Assembly (NCBI GenBank): GCA_017508305.1
Contig: JAFVZF010000133.1
Location: 1 to 41,324 of the forward strand
From: Paludibacteraceae bacterium
GTDB taxonomy: Bacteria; Bacteroidota; Bacteroidia; Bacteroidales; Paludibacteraceae
Length of the DNA: 41,324 nucleotides
Reading direction: 5' to 3'
Below are positions 1 through 7,625 of this stretch, piece by piece; position 1 is the stretch's first letter; each line of letters starts with the position of its first letter. The position numbers were made by a program, and so were the translations under genes. The notes beneath the pieces were generated by a model. That model did no database searches, had not been told where the DNA came from, and saw nothing but the letters and a program-made list of their open reading frames with translations.

Positions 1-2972
1 GGGGCATTCAACAAACTTACTGTTTGACCAGCAAGTACACATGCAGTAGTAGTTGCACTGTTTTTATTAGCGATTTCTGCATCTCCCGAAGTTGCCTCCC
101 ATACTCCCGTACCATTGGTTGCTGTAGCAGCAATGTTAAAGGTGTATTTTTCTTTAGCACATTCGGTTTGCGATGCACCCGAAGTAATGCTTGCGGTAGG
201 CACTGGGATGATCTTAACATGCACCTTACCACGCTCGCTTACACATTTAGTACCTTCCTTATAGGTAAAATAGTAATATTTATCGATAGAAGTGTCTGAT
301 TTACTAACGGAAGTAACAGTTGTTAACGATGTTTCACCGTCATAGAATACCAAATTAGCTGGTTTTTCAACGTTAACCAAAGAAGACAACGTTAAAGTAC
401 CCGTTTCTGCACATTCAAAATAATCGGTAACAGCCGTTGGCGTTTTTGTAACTTGGTTTAAGGCCAATTTAGCAGATGATTTAGTAGGTGAATCATCGTA
501 GCTGGCCCATGTTTGATTATTTAGTTGCGAAACATAAGGCTTAATATCAACCTCTTTTACAGCCTCATCGGTTGCTGCATCCGATTTTAAATTTAGTTTT
601 AACGTTTTGCTAGCACCATTTGCCAATGTTCCTACGTTCCAAACATTATTACTATAACCCGTTCCGCTAGCCACCGTAACCTTATTGATGTAGTTAGTAG
701 GTATGCCAACGTTTACTTTTAGGTTATTAATTTCTATACCCGATGGGTTGGTAATGGTAAGCGTTAGTTGGCTAGGATCTTCGCCATCCAAGCAAATATT
801 TCCTACCGATGTAGTTGCGCTCATGGTTACAAAAGCTGCATAAACGGTTGCCTCATTGGTAATAGCATGCACACCACAAGCTTTACCGGTTGTTCCATCG
901 GCCACCGCTTTTGCTTCATTAATAGAATTTGCAAGAATAACACGATATTTTGTTGGACTAGATTCGGGAGTAACCGTAATGGTAGCATGGTCGCGTTGGG
1001 GCTCGCCCATCGACACCCATTCGGCCTTACCTACTTGGTATTGCCACAAATAGTAGGGTTTATTCATAACACCACTTAATATCGACGCGGTTAAGGTTTC
1101 TGAACCTCCTGCAACAATTACCGACTCGGTTGATACGCCATCGCTACATACCAAATTAGCCTCTGGCGTACAAATACTTAGGGTCATATCATCAAACAAA
1201 AGGTCGTTACCCTGTCCGTCGCCAGCTTTATTGATAAGTTGAATTTTAACACTGGTTGCCGCACCCGAATTAAACATAGCCGCAATCTCTTTCCACTTTT
1301 CGCTAAGTCCAATGTTTTTAACCTCGTAAGTATCAATTACTTCATTGTTTGCAGCATTGAATAATTTAAATTCAGCCTCAATGGGGATATTGCCGTGCAA
1401 ACCTCTGTTGGCACAGGTTACAAATGCCGAGAAATTAATGTAAGTACTATCGCACAATCCATTAATGATACATTCGTACAATACATCGGTAGTACTGGTA
1501 CCATCTTTACAGTTGTACATAAGCATACCACCATTGGTATCACCTGTATGGTCGGTTGTATTGCGGTACCATCTTGTATTGTCTTTATTAACTTCGTCTA
1601 CACAATTACAGTTTTGTGTTCCTTGTGCAATATTTGTACCACAACCTGCATTTCGTGGATTGGCCATTACGGCATAATAGCCACCATCGGTCATGGCACC
1701 ACACGACACCGTAGATGCCGTATAAGGCACTCTGGCAGTATACGTAATATTAGTACCCTCTACTGACACATTATTTTTACTATAACTTGCACGTTCATCT
1801 ACGCCGCTTAAGGTGCCAAATGTTTCTTTAAAAATGGTAATGGTATGATCTTTGTCGCATCGAATGGATGGAGTCAACTCTACCACATTGGTAATGCTAC
1901 CATTGCTATCTTTTACACGAATAAAGGTTTTATCGGCCACTTTATGGGTATAAGCAGTTCCAGACGCACCCGATAGGGTACTCCAACTTATACCGTCGTT
2001 AGAAGATTGCCATGTATAAGGCGCAGTACCACCGCTTATGTTTAGTTGTACCAAATCGCCCACATGGCAAGGACCTGATAAATTGGTGGTCAATTCAAAC
2101 TCGTTGATGGTATACGTAATGTGAATGGTTCTAACCTCTTTCTTTTCTTGGTTGTTTACCTTTAATTCAAATACCAAATCAAAAGAATAGGTACCATTTT
2201 CGTAGCCTAAAAGCGCATTATTGCGATCGGTTTGATGCCAAACCGCATCGGTTCCGGCTACTGTACTTGCCTTAGTACCATCATTGCTCCATTTTCCGTA
2301 GTCGCTACCTTCTATTGCTTTAACATTGCTGTCTGTATTGCGCCAAATTACATTTGCTCCGTTTACCTCAGCCCCATTGCTATTGGTATAAAAACGAAAA
2401 CCAATAAACCTTGATTTTCTTTTAATTACTCCCAAATCGAAGGTTTCGCCATCGGCACTGGTAGCAATAAAATTTCCATCCCATGCATTGGCAGATCCCT
2501 TGGTAGAAGCCCATTTCTCGGTACCGCCACTACCACCCTCTTGATAAAGGAAGTCAAATCCCCAAAACGAATAGGGTTGCGGACAATCGCTTGTTTTGGC
2601 CATGTATATGGTATTATCGCTAGGTTTAAAGTAAAGACCGTAACAACCTGTTTTTGTAATTTTAGCGTTACCATCTCTATTTACTACTTCGAATTGATCG
2701 TCTGGGTTTACGCTTACGTTGCTATATCCCCAACTACCTTGGTTCCAATCTTTGTTCTTTACAATTTTAAACTCATCGTCTTTATTGAACGATTGTTTAA
2801 TTTCGTATTGATTACCTTTGGGAGTCAGTTTAATAGCACTGTTAAGATCCCAATTATTGGTAAAGGTACCAATTAGATAATAATCGTCTGCAACTAATTG
2901 GATAGGAACCAAAAGCCCTACCACACATAGCCACATCCATAACCAAAAAGGTTTGTTCGCTAATTTTTTCAT
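1..2972 (-). CDS. Large secreted multidomain protein, 5' part only (runs off the left edge)
   Basis: The reading frame is open for 990 codons from the ATG at 2972 to the window edge, so the C-terminus is not visible. The N-terminus (MKKLANKPFWLWMWLCVVGLL) is a signal peptide, probably cut near residue 28 before DDYYLIG. Residues about 29-120 resemble the SusE/SusF-like or carbohydrate-binding beta-sandwich found in Bacteroidetes surface proteins (inference). Residues about 285-350 look Ig/PKD-like. Residues about 400-600 are Cys-rich and resemble a jelly-roll ending in GNDLLFDDMTLSIC. Residues about 730-795 resemble a DUF11-type repeat with W-x-VG-x-L-x-x-G. This architecture is common in Bacteroidetes type IX secretion cargo, but the C-terminal sorting domain that would prove this lies outside the window. 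Function and ligand are unknown. It has its own promoter and is not part of the dnaN operon. Confidence 0.85.
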   Translation of the reverse strand, partial: MKKLANKPFWLWMWLCVVGLLVPIQLVADDYYLIGTFTNNWDLNSAIKLTPKGNQYEIKQSFNKDDEFKIVKNKDWNQGSWGYSNVSVNPDDQFEVVNRDGNAKITKTGCYGLYFKPSDNTIYMAKTSDCPQPYSFWGFDFLYQEGGSGGTEKWASTKGSANAWDGNFIATSADGETFDLGVIKRKSRFIGFRFYTNSNGAEVNGANVIWRNTDSNVKAIEGSDYGKWSNDGTKASTVAGTDAVWHQTDRNNALLGYENGTYSFDLVFELKVNNQEKKEVRTIHITYTINEFELTTNLSGPCHVGDLVQLNISGGTAPYTWQSSNDGISWSTLSGASGTAYTHKVADKTFIRVKDSNGSITNVVELTPSIRCDKDHTITIFKETFGTLSGVDERASYSKNNVSVEGTNITYTARVPYTASTVSCGAMTDGGYYAVMANPRNAGCGTNIAQGTQNCNCVDEVNKDNTRWYRNTTDHTGDTNGGMLMYNCKDGTSTTDVLYECIINGLCDSTYINFSAFVTCANRGLHGNIPIEAEFKLFNAANNEVIDTYEVKNIGLSEKWKEIAAMFNSGAATSVKIQLINKAGDGQGNDLLFDDMTLSICTPEANLVCSDGVSTESVIVAGGSETLTASILSGVMNKPYYLWQYQVGKAEWVSMGEPQRDHATITVTPESSPTKYRVILANSINEAKAVADGTTGKACGVHAITNEATVYAAFVTMSATTSVGNICLDGEDPSQLTLTITNPSGIEINNLKVNVGIPTNYINKVTVASGTGYSNNVWNVGTLANGASKTLKLNLKSDAATDEAVKEVDIKPYVSQLNNQTWASYDDSPTKSSAKLALNQVTKTPTAVTDYFECAETGTLTLSSLVNVEKPANLVFYDGETSLTTVTSVSKSDTSIDKYYYFTYKEGTKCVSERGKVHVKIIPVPTASITSGASQTECAKEKYTFNIAATATNGTGVWEATSGDAEIANKNSATTTACVLAGQTVSLLNA

Positions 2973-3014
2973 ACTGTATTGTGTTTTATATTAATTTCTA
3001 GCAATCCAATCTTG

Positions 3015-3046
3015 CAAATTTATGTTTATTTAAAAAAAAATACAAA
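3015..3046 (-). promoter_or_regulatory. Promoter of the large secreted protein gene
   Basis: On the minus strand TTTG (3043-3046) is followed after 20 bases by TAAATTTG (3015-3022), matching the Bacteroidetes -33/-7 consensus TTTG-N19/20-TAnnTTTG. The start codon is 42 bases further on. The -33 box sits in the A/T tract of the upstream terminator. Confidence 0.75.
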
Positions 3047-3047
3047 A

Positions 3048-3082
3048 AAAACGTCCGTTTCTGTTTATGAAACGGACGTTTT
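3048..3082 (-). terminator. Rho-independent terminator after the exonuclease gene
   Basis: A perfect 14-bp inverted repeat (core AACGTCCGTTTC / GAAACGGACGTT) with a 7-base loop. On the minus strand it is followed by two long T runs, as expected for termination of the dnaN-exonuclease transcript. Confidence 0.9.
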
Positions 3083-3128
3083 AAAGCAAAATGTTAATTT
3101 TATACACAATTATAGATAAAACGTGCAA

Positions 3129-3893
3129 TTATCCTTTTGATTTTAAATACAACCTTGTAAAAGCTTGCTTGGTGGTTAACGGGAAATCTGCCCCCATAAT
3201 CCATCCGTAGTAACCAGGATCGTTTTGCAAAACATCTGCCACCGGCTGACCTTTGTATTTGCCAAAATTGATTACCTCTACCCCCTTATCGTTATACACA
3301 ATACGACCTGCAAAATCTACATTTTTAGAAGTGCAAGTGTAATCGGCTAAAAAGGCCATATCGTTTTGCAAATCGGGGTATACATCCAACTGCGCTTTGA
3401 GTATCTCATAAGTAGCCTGTGTATCTGCCATCGCCGCATGCGCATCGGTTAAATCTTGCTTGCAATAAAATTTATAAGCAGCCGACAACGTACGTTGCTC
3501 TTTTTTGTGGAAAATAGTTTGTACATCAACCATTTTTCGAGTTGAAAGGTCGATATCTACATCGGCACGCAAAAACTCTTCTGCCAACATGGGCAAATCG
3601 AAACGAGCAGAATTGTAACCCGCTAAATCGGCTCCTTTAAAATCGGCTGCAATTTTTTTTGCTATCTCTTTAAAGGTGGGACAATCCTTTACATCCTCGT
3701 CTGTAATACCATGCACAGCCGTAGCATCTGCAGGGATAGGCATACCTGGATTGATTCTATAGGTAAACGATTCCTCGTTTCCGTTGGGATATACCTTTAT
3801 ATATGCTATCTCTACAATGCGGTCGTTGGCAATATCTAACCCGGTTGTTTCTAAATCAAAAAATACAATGGGATTTTTTAAATTTAACTTCAT
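3129..3893 (-). CDS. DEDDh 3'-5' exonuclease (DNA polymerase III epsilon-like)
   Basis: 254 residues. The exonuclease fold covers about residues 9-170. ExoI is FFDLETTG with D13 and E15, ExoII is GYNSARFDLPML with D99, and ExoIII is HAAMAD with H152 and D157. All five DEDDh catalytic positions are therefore present. A C-terminal extension (about 190-254) carries INFGKYKGQPVADVL and DPGYYGWIM, a module often attached to Bacteroidetes epsilon-like exonucleases. The expected role is 3'-5' removal of nucleotides for proofreading or repair. The gene starts 1 base after the dnaN stop codon, so both are probably translated from one mRNA. I cannot tell whether this is the replicative proofreading subunit or an accessory exonuclease, so no symbol is given. 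Confidence 0.93.
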   Translation of the reverse strand: MKLNLKNPIVFFDLETTGLDIANDRIVEIAYIKVYPNGNEESFTYRINPGMPIPADATAVHGITDEDVKDCPTFKEIAKKIAADFKGADLAGYNSARFDLPMLAEEFLRADVDIDLSTRKMVDVQTIFHKKEQRTLSAAYKFYCKQDLTDAHAAMADTQATYEILKAQLDVYPDLQNDMAFLADYTCTSKNVDFAGRIVYNDKGVEVINFGKYKGQPVADVLQNDPGYYGWIMGADFPLTTKQAFTRLYLKSKG

Positions 3894-3894
3894 A

Positions 3895-5013
3895 TTATAA
3901 AGTCATTGGTGTTAACAACATGGTTGTTTTGGTATTTTCTGCTTGCGTAACAGGAAGCAACAAGATAGGACGAGTAGCATCAATTAGTTTAATTTCTACT
4001 TGCTCCGAGGGTAAATTTTGCAAAATACCACTCATGTATTTCGCTTTTACACCAATTTCTAATGGAGAACCCGAGAATTGACAAGGCAAAGACTCTTCGC
4101 TCGATAACGAAAAGTCGATATCTTGACTCAATAAGAATACTTTACCCTCTTCGAAGCGCATACGCACCAAATTATTATCTGAAGCACAAAGCGACACACG
4201 ATCAAACGCCATTTTTAGACCATCCGTATCTAAAATAGCCGAAATAACGGTCTCTTGCGGGATTACAGCTTTGTAATTGGGGAAACGACCTTCTATCAAG
4301 CGAGATACCATGCGATAGTTTGCTGTTTGAATCAACAAGGCCGAACCATCAAAATAAATACGTACATCGCCTTGTTGTTTGGTCAATAATGTTTTTAAGG
4401 TATTGGCGGTTTTGCCGGGCAAGATAAAATTAGCTGGTTCGCTAAAGGTCTTATCGGTTAATTGATACAAAGCTAATTGACGGGCATCGGTAGCCACAAA
4501 ATTAAGACCTTCGGGGGTCATATCTACATAAATACCTTGCAAGACAGGACGCAAATCGTCATCACAAGTAGCAAAAGAGGTGTGTGCAATGCCCTTTTGC
4601 AAGGTCGCAACATCCAACGAAAGCTCGGCTGTTTTTTCTTGTACCAACGACTTGGCTTGTGGATATTCCTCGGCAGACTGACCGATGTAGTTATACTTAC
4701 CACCCATGGTCGTAATTTCTACCGAATAGCTGCGTTCGTCGATGGTAAAGGTAAGTGGCTGTTCTCCTAATTTAGGCAAAATGGCGCCAATTTGGTTGCC
4801 CAATAATAGTATATCGATTGCTCCATCGACTTCGTCTACTTGCATAGAGCCAGACAATGTAGTATCGCCATCCGATCCGGTAATGGTCAGCATATTGTCT
4901 TTTACCGAGAAATACAAAAAGTTAAACACAGGATTGGTGTTTTTGCCACCTAAAACGCGCGATATAACCTGAACGCGTTCTGCCAATTGAGAAGAAGAAC
5001 AAGTGAATTTCAT
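3895..5013 (-). CDS. dnaN: DNA polymerase III beta subunit (sliding clamp)
   Basis: 372 residues, the usual length for the clamp. It aligns by eye with the three-domain DnaN fold: the N-terminus MKFTCSSSQLAERVQVISRV, the central FVATDARQLALYQL stretch and SRLIEGRFPNYKAVIP are family signatures. The C-terminus ILLLPVTQ... is somewhat longer than the canonical PMR(L/I) ending and finishes MLLTPMTL. The protein forms a ring dimer that tethers the replicative polymerase to DNA. It is the first gene of a two-gene unit with the exonuclease. No dnaA, recF or gyrB lies next to it, so this is not the classical dnaA-dnaN locus. Its 5' leader of about 145 bases contains copy 1 of a dispersed repeat. Confidence 0.97.
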   Translation of the reverse strand: MKFTCSSSQLAERVQVISRVLGGKNTNPVFNFLYFSVKDNMLTITGSDGDTTLSGSMQVDEVDGAIDILLLGNQIGAILPKLGEQPLTFTIDERSYSVEITTMGGKYNYIGQSAEEYPQAKSLVQEKTAELSLDVATLQKGIAHTSFATCDDDLRPVLQGIYVDMTPEGLNFVATDARQLALYQLTDKTFSEPANFILPGKTANTLKTLLTKQQGDVRIYFDGSALLIQTANYRMVSRLIEGRFPNYKAVIPQETVISAILDTDGLKMAFDRVSLCASDNNLVRMRFEEGKVFLLSQDIDFSLSSEESLPCQFSGSPLEIGVKAKYMSGILQNLPSEQVEIKLIDATRPILLLPVTQAENTKTTMLLTPMTL

Positions 5014-5045
5014 ATTATCGTTGATTATTCAAAGCTTCGCTTTTT

Positions 5046-5113
5046 ATGATTTCAGGCTCCGCCTCAGCATCGTTCAAACTTGTTTGACGTTGCTCTCGGC
5101 TTGCACTGAAATT
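5046..5113 (+). repeat. Dispersed palindromic element, copy 1 (in the dnaN leader)
   Basis: It starts ATGATTTCAGGCTCCGCCTC and ends CTCGGCTTGCACTGAAAT. Between these flanks is a palindrome, TCAAAC-TT-GTTTGA (5074-5087). The first 25 bases match copy 2 at 23 positions and the last 18 match at 17, but the palindromes of the copies differ in sequence. Small hairpins with 3-base loops flank or sit inside it (AAGC-TTC-GCTT just upstream, AGGC-TCC-GCCT within). It lies in the transcribed leader of dnaN on the opposite strand. Confidence 0.75.
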
Positions 5114-5164
5114 TATTGATTCGTTTAGTCGACAAGTGAATAGTGACAAGCAACTAGTATCCGT

Positions 5165-5195
5165 CAAAGTTAGTAATTTTTTTATTAATGACAAC
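5165..5195 (-). promoter_or_regulatory. Promoter of dnaN
   Basis: The minus strand carries TAACTTTG (5165-5172), a TAnnTTTG match, with GTTG (5192-5195) 19 bases upstream as a near-consensus -33 box. Transcription would start near 5158, leaving a leader of about 145 bases that includes the repeat at 5046-5113. Confidence 0.6.
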
Positions 5196-5203
5196 CGCAA
5201 ACG

Positions 5204-7576
5204 TTACTTTACATATCGTTTACGCCTAACAATTTGATATACAGCAGAAAAAGTTATCAACAATAGTACAGGTATCGCCATATTGACTACCTGCCATAAG
5301 GTACGCTCTGCACTAATTTTTTGTTTATCCAACAACCGCAAGGTTACCTGACGATTGCGTAGCTGCATCCAATCGCCATCATCTGCCAAATAATTTACCG
5401 TATTGAGCACAAAATTACCATTGCCAAATTGCTGGTTCATATACGAATCATAGCCTAACGGCAAAGGTTCATATCCTTGCCCAAAACCTCTTAATTCGTT
5501 AGCAATAATCGAGCCGTCTGCTACTACCACCATTTTTGTCGGACAACTTTGCTTTTCTTTATCTCTTCCTTTTGTGTCAATTCCGGCAGGTGGCATTCGA
5601 TTGGCATACACAGAGGTAAATGCCCCCTCAAACAGGGCTGCTACAGGTAAATAAGCGTAAGCAAAATAGGGCGATTGTGGCGACAAATTTACAATCGACG
5701 CAGAGAGGGCCATGGGAGCTTTTTCTATGGCTGTATGTGCCGAAGATGCCAATAACACTGTTTTTTTGATATGGGCATTCTGCTCTTGTCCCACCAATTC
5801 GATGTAAGAGGCAAATTCTGCCTTTACAGCAGCCATGTTTCGCGTAATGGAATGTGCCGGCGAGGGCATTAACAACGGACTATAGTACCATGGCGCCGGT
5901 TGAAACTCGTCTTGCCCAGCCGCATCGTCCACTTTGATAGGCACCAATGCACACTGCACATCCAACAGCAAATTAGAAGACAAACGAATGCCGTACGTAA
6001 ACAGCTGATCGGTCAGATTAATGTCGTTTGGTTTCCCTATTTCTCCGTTAGTAGCCACTCCATCTACCAACCATAAGATACGTCCGCCTCTCATCAAATA
6101 TTGATCGATAATGTATTTATCGCTTTCCGAAAAATTTTCTTGCGGTTGCGCAATGATGAGTACCTTATAATCGTCGAGCATGGTAACATCGGTACCCAAC
6201 ACTCCCCTATCTACTTGGTAGTAACGTGCCAATTGTGTGGTAATGTCGTGCACGTAGGGTTCTGTTAACTCGCCATGTCCCTCTAAGAAAGCTACCTTTT
6301 GCACCTCTTTGGTCGATAAAATGCGAATGGCATCGGTCAATTCATACTCCAAATTTTCGATAGAAATATTCAAGTTCTCTTCGCCCGATTTTGCCGCTAT
6401 ATTTTTAAGCAACAGCACAGAAGTAGTATCGTTTCCTATCGACAGGGTTGCCCATGGGAAAATAATCTTTTGCTGCATCTGTCCCTCGTTGTCCCTATCG
6501 TGCACCACAATCGGTTTTAGTCCTCTGTTTTCTAATTGAACATACTTTTCTTGTCGTTCTTTTTGCGAGGAGGCTTTGGATGGATTTTCAAAAGCAATAC
6601 GAATGCCTTTTGCGGCATAGGCATCCATATCGTTCAATATATCCTTAGTAGCATTTTTTAGGCGCAAAAAGCCCATGTTTAAATCGCCATCCAAATAGAT
6701 GGTAACATAAATAGGATGCTCTTGGTTTTTGAGCAAGTTGCGCGTCTGTTGCGACAGCGTATACCTTTTTTCGGCAGTCAAATCCAATCGAAGCACCACC
6801 TGACTGCTTATCAACAGCAACAATACTATCACTGCCATGGGCAAAGCATCTTTTTTTGACCACGATTTTTTAAAGGTACATTGCAATATTATCAGCGTTA
6901 CAGCCACAAAATAGCCCACATCGCGTACATCTACCACACCACGACTAATGGCATCGTAGTGCGAAGAAATTCCCAAGGAACAAATAGCATCTTGCCAAGT
7001 GGCATTGGAAAACAGTGACGAGAAAAAATCGAATCCGATGTACAGAAAGAAACAACAAAAGGCCGTCAACACAAAAGCAACTACCGCATTGTCAGTGTAG
7101 GAAGAAATACAAACGCCGACGGCTGCATACACCATTGCCAATAGCACTAAACCGATAAAAGAGCCCCAAAAGGCACCCATATCCAAATTGGCAAACGAAA
7201 CCCCCAAACAGCACACCGACCACAAATATACCAAAGTGGGAATCAACGCCAAAAGCACCAACGACATACTTGCCAAGTATTTTGCCCACACAATTTGACT
7301 ACGACTAATGGGTTTGGTTTGCAACCACTCCATGGTTCCTTGCTTATACTCTTCTGAGAAGCTACGCATGGTAACTGCCGGTATCAGAAACAAAAACAGC
7401 CAAGGAGCCAATGCAAAAAGTCCGTCCAATTGGGCGTAACCGCTATCCAGCACATTGTTCTCGCCCGGGATAAGCCATAAAAGCGCACCGGTCAACAACA
7501 AAAACACACCAATAAACAGCGTTCCTATCGGAGTGGAGAAAAACCCGGCTATTTCTTTTCTTAACAATGCGTACAT
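5204..7576 (-). CDS. Fused GldF-GldG: ABC transporter permease plus GldG-type auxiliary protein
   Basis: 790 residues. Residues 1 to about 240 form an ABC-2 type permease like GldF, with about six membrane segments and the conserved FSEEYKQGTMEWLQTKPISRSQIVWAKYL cytoplasmic segment. Residues about 245-790 are GldG-like: a membrane segment (VIVLLLLISSQVVL), RLDLTAEKRYTLS, a long extracytoplasmic region and a final membrane helix before the basic tail VRRKRYVK. In Flavobacterium johnsoniae GldF and GldG are separate proteins that act with the ATPase GldA in gliding. Here both lie in one uninterrupted frame. No gldA is in the window. The substrate is unknown, and many non-gliding Bacteroidetes carry these genes. 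The gene has its own promoter, divergent from the PagL-like gene. Confidence 0.9.
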   Translation of the reverse strand: MYALLRKEIAGFFSTPIGTLFIGVFLLLTGALLWLIPGENNVLDSGYAQLDGLFALAPWLFLFLIPAVTMRSFSEEYKQGTMEWLQTKPISRSQIVWAKYLASMSLVLLALIPTLVYLWSVCCLGVSFANLDMGAFWGSFIGLVLLAMVYAAVGVCISSYTDNAVVAFVLTAFCCFFLYIGFDFFSSLFSNATWQDAICSLGISSHYDAISRGVVDVRDVGYFVAVTLIILQCTFKKSWSKKDALPMAVIVLLLLISSQVVLRLDLTAEKRYTLSQQTRNLLKNQEHPIYVTIYLDGDLNMGFLRLKNATKDILNDMDAYAAKGIRIAFENPSKASSQKERQEKYVQLENRGLKPIVVHDRDNEGQMQQKIIFPWATLSIGNDTTSVLLLKNIAAKSGEENLNISIENLEYELTDAIRILSTKEVQKVAFLEGHGELTEPYVHDITTQLARYYQVDRGVLGTDVTMLDDYKVLIIAQPQENFSESDKYIIDQYLMRGGRILWLVDGVATNGEIGKPNDINLTDQLFTYGIRLSSNLLLDVQCALVPIKVDDAAGQDEFQPAPWYYSPLLMPSPAHSITRNMAAVKAEFASYIELVGQEQNAHIKKTVLLASSAHTAIEKAPMALSASIVNLSPQSPYFAYAYLPVAALFEGAFTSVYANRMPPAGIDTKGRDKEKQSCPTKMVVVADGSIIANELRGFGQGYEPLPLGYDSYMNQQFGNGNFVLNTVNYLADDGDWMQLRNRQVTLRLLDKQKISAERTLWQVVNMAIPVLLLITFSAVYQIVRRKRYVK

Positions 7577-7595
7577 GTAATTAAAATTTTTGAGT

Positions 7596-7603
7596 TATTT
7601 TTG
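7596..7603 (+). promoter_or_regulatory. -7 element for the PagL-like gene
   Basis: TATTTTTG matches TAnnTTTG and lies 22 bases before the ATG at 7626. It faces the gldFG promoter across a 7-base gap. Confidence 0.55.
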
Positions 7604-7610
7604 TACAGCA

Positions 7611-7618
7611 CAAAATTA
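7611..7618 (-). promoter_or_regulatory. -7 element for gldFG
   Basis: The minus strand reads TAATTTTG, a TAnnTTTG match, 34 bases before the gldFG start. It overlaps the spacing region of the divergent plus-strand promoter, so the two could interfere. Confidence 0.55.
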
Positions 7619-7625
7619 GTAAAAA

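Noticed and set aside
24..2876. Short plus- and minus-strand ORFs in the first 3 kb
   Set aside because: All overlap the 990-codon open minus-strand frame of the secreted protein, which has a signal peptide, a promoter and consistent domain-like segments.
3100..3108. Perfect DnaA box TTATACACA near dnaN, hinting at a replication origin
   Set aside because: Only one box was noticed, with no cluster, AT-rich unwinding region or dnaA nearby.
5015..5200. 61-codon minus-strand ORF between gldFG and dnaN
   Set aside because: It overlaps the dnaN promoter and is made largely of the dispersed repeat; its peptide shows no protein-like pattern.
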